DNA of 32,178 nt from an uncultured Victivallis sp. (GTDB taxonomy: Bacteria; Verrucomicrobiota; Lentisphaeria; Victivallales; Victivallaceae): the NCBI GenBank assembly GCA_944389815.1, contig CALXNS010000060.1, positions 1 to 32,178 of the forward strand, read 5' to 3'. Shown piece by piece: positions 32,154 to 32,178 of the stretch. A model generated the notes under the pieces. The model had not been told where the DNA came from, did not search any database, and saw only the letters and a program-made list of their open reading frames with translations. The stretch's first letter is position 1, and each line of letters starts with the position of its first letter. The translations under genes and the position numbers were made by a program.

Positions 32154-32159
32154 ACTATA
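32154..32159 (-). promoter_or_regulatory. -10 element of the tRNA promoter
   Basis: TATAGT on the minus strand lies 20 bp before the tRNA 5' end. The expected -35 falls at or beyond the window edge, so it cannot be judged. Confidence 0.4.
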
Positions 32160-32178
32160 ACCCGGCTTGGCGATTTGC

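Noticed and set aside
1..32178. CRISPR arrays, insertion sequences, phage genes, rRNA and toxin-antitoxin pairs
   Set aside because: Looked for and not seen: no regularly spaced repeats, no transposase or integrase motifs, no terminal inverted repeats around any gene.

Overview
The window looks like chromosomal DNA of a moderately GC-rich anaerobe from the PVC superphylum, most likely Lentisphaerota (Victivallis-like). That placement is an inference. It rests on the DUF1559-type prepilin-like protein (N-terminus [20 protein letters not shown]), the many alpha-mannosidase-like, Gfo/Idh, ThuA and URO-D-like genes, and the mixture of AraC and GntR/LacI regulators. Eighteen well-supported protein genes and one tRNA are present. 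No phage, IS element, CRISPR array or rRNA was seen.

Housekeeping block (1-6.3 kb). On the minus strand, mutM, a small lipoprotein and lexA are closely spaced and read as one DNA-damage operon. Divergent from it on the plus strand lie hisI, a 708-aa MurB-Ddl fusion with a C-terminal membrane anchor, and a secreted thioredoxin-fold/helical-repeat protein that has lost both redox cysteines. These three are joined by 4-bp ATGA overlaps and end at a strong hairpin terminator (6260).

Glycan-use block 1 (6.3-14.2 kb). A serine beta-lactamase-fold hydrolase (minus) diverges from a GH38 alpha-mannosidase (plus). The shared 215-bp promoter region carries several inverted repeats. After a rho-independent terminator come a second, divergent GH38-like enzyme and a family 2 glycosyltransferase.

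Metal/redox and sugar regulators (14.4-18.7 kb). A QueD/PTPS-like protein with a zinc ribbon and no catalytic cysteine lies downstream of a PerR-type Fur regulator, whose promoter contains a near-perfect 27-bp palindrome. An AraC-type regulator diverges from a ThuA plus Gfo/Idh/MocA operon. Between them are two direct repeats exactly 20 bp apart, suggesting local activation.

Membrane pair (18.7-22.5 kb). A DUF2339 polytopic membrane protein and a DUF3999 protein form a two-gene operon with a good sigma70-type promoter overlapped by an inverted repeat.

Glycan-use block 2 (22.7-31.7 kb). A third GH38 enzyme and a URO-D-family protein (minus) diverge from a GntR-HTH/LacI-sensor regulator (plus). 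The regulator is followed by a prepilin-like protein and a 1077-aa secreted putative glycosidase whose start overlaps the prepilin stop. Both divergent promoters carry the same 19-bp operator-like sequence (15/19 identical), placed where a repressor would block RNA polymerase. I read this block as a self-contained, locally repressed glycan-degradation locus. A CAU-anticodon tRNA closes the window on the minus strand.
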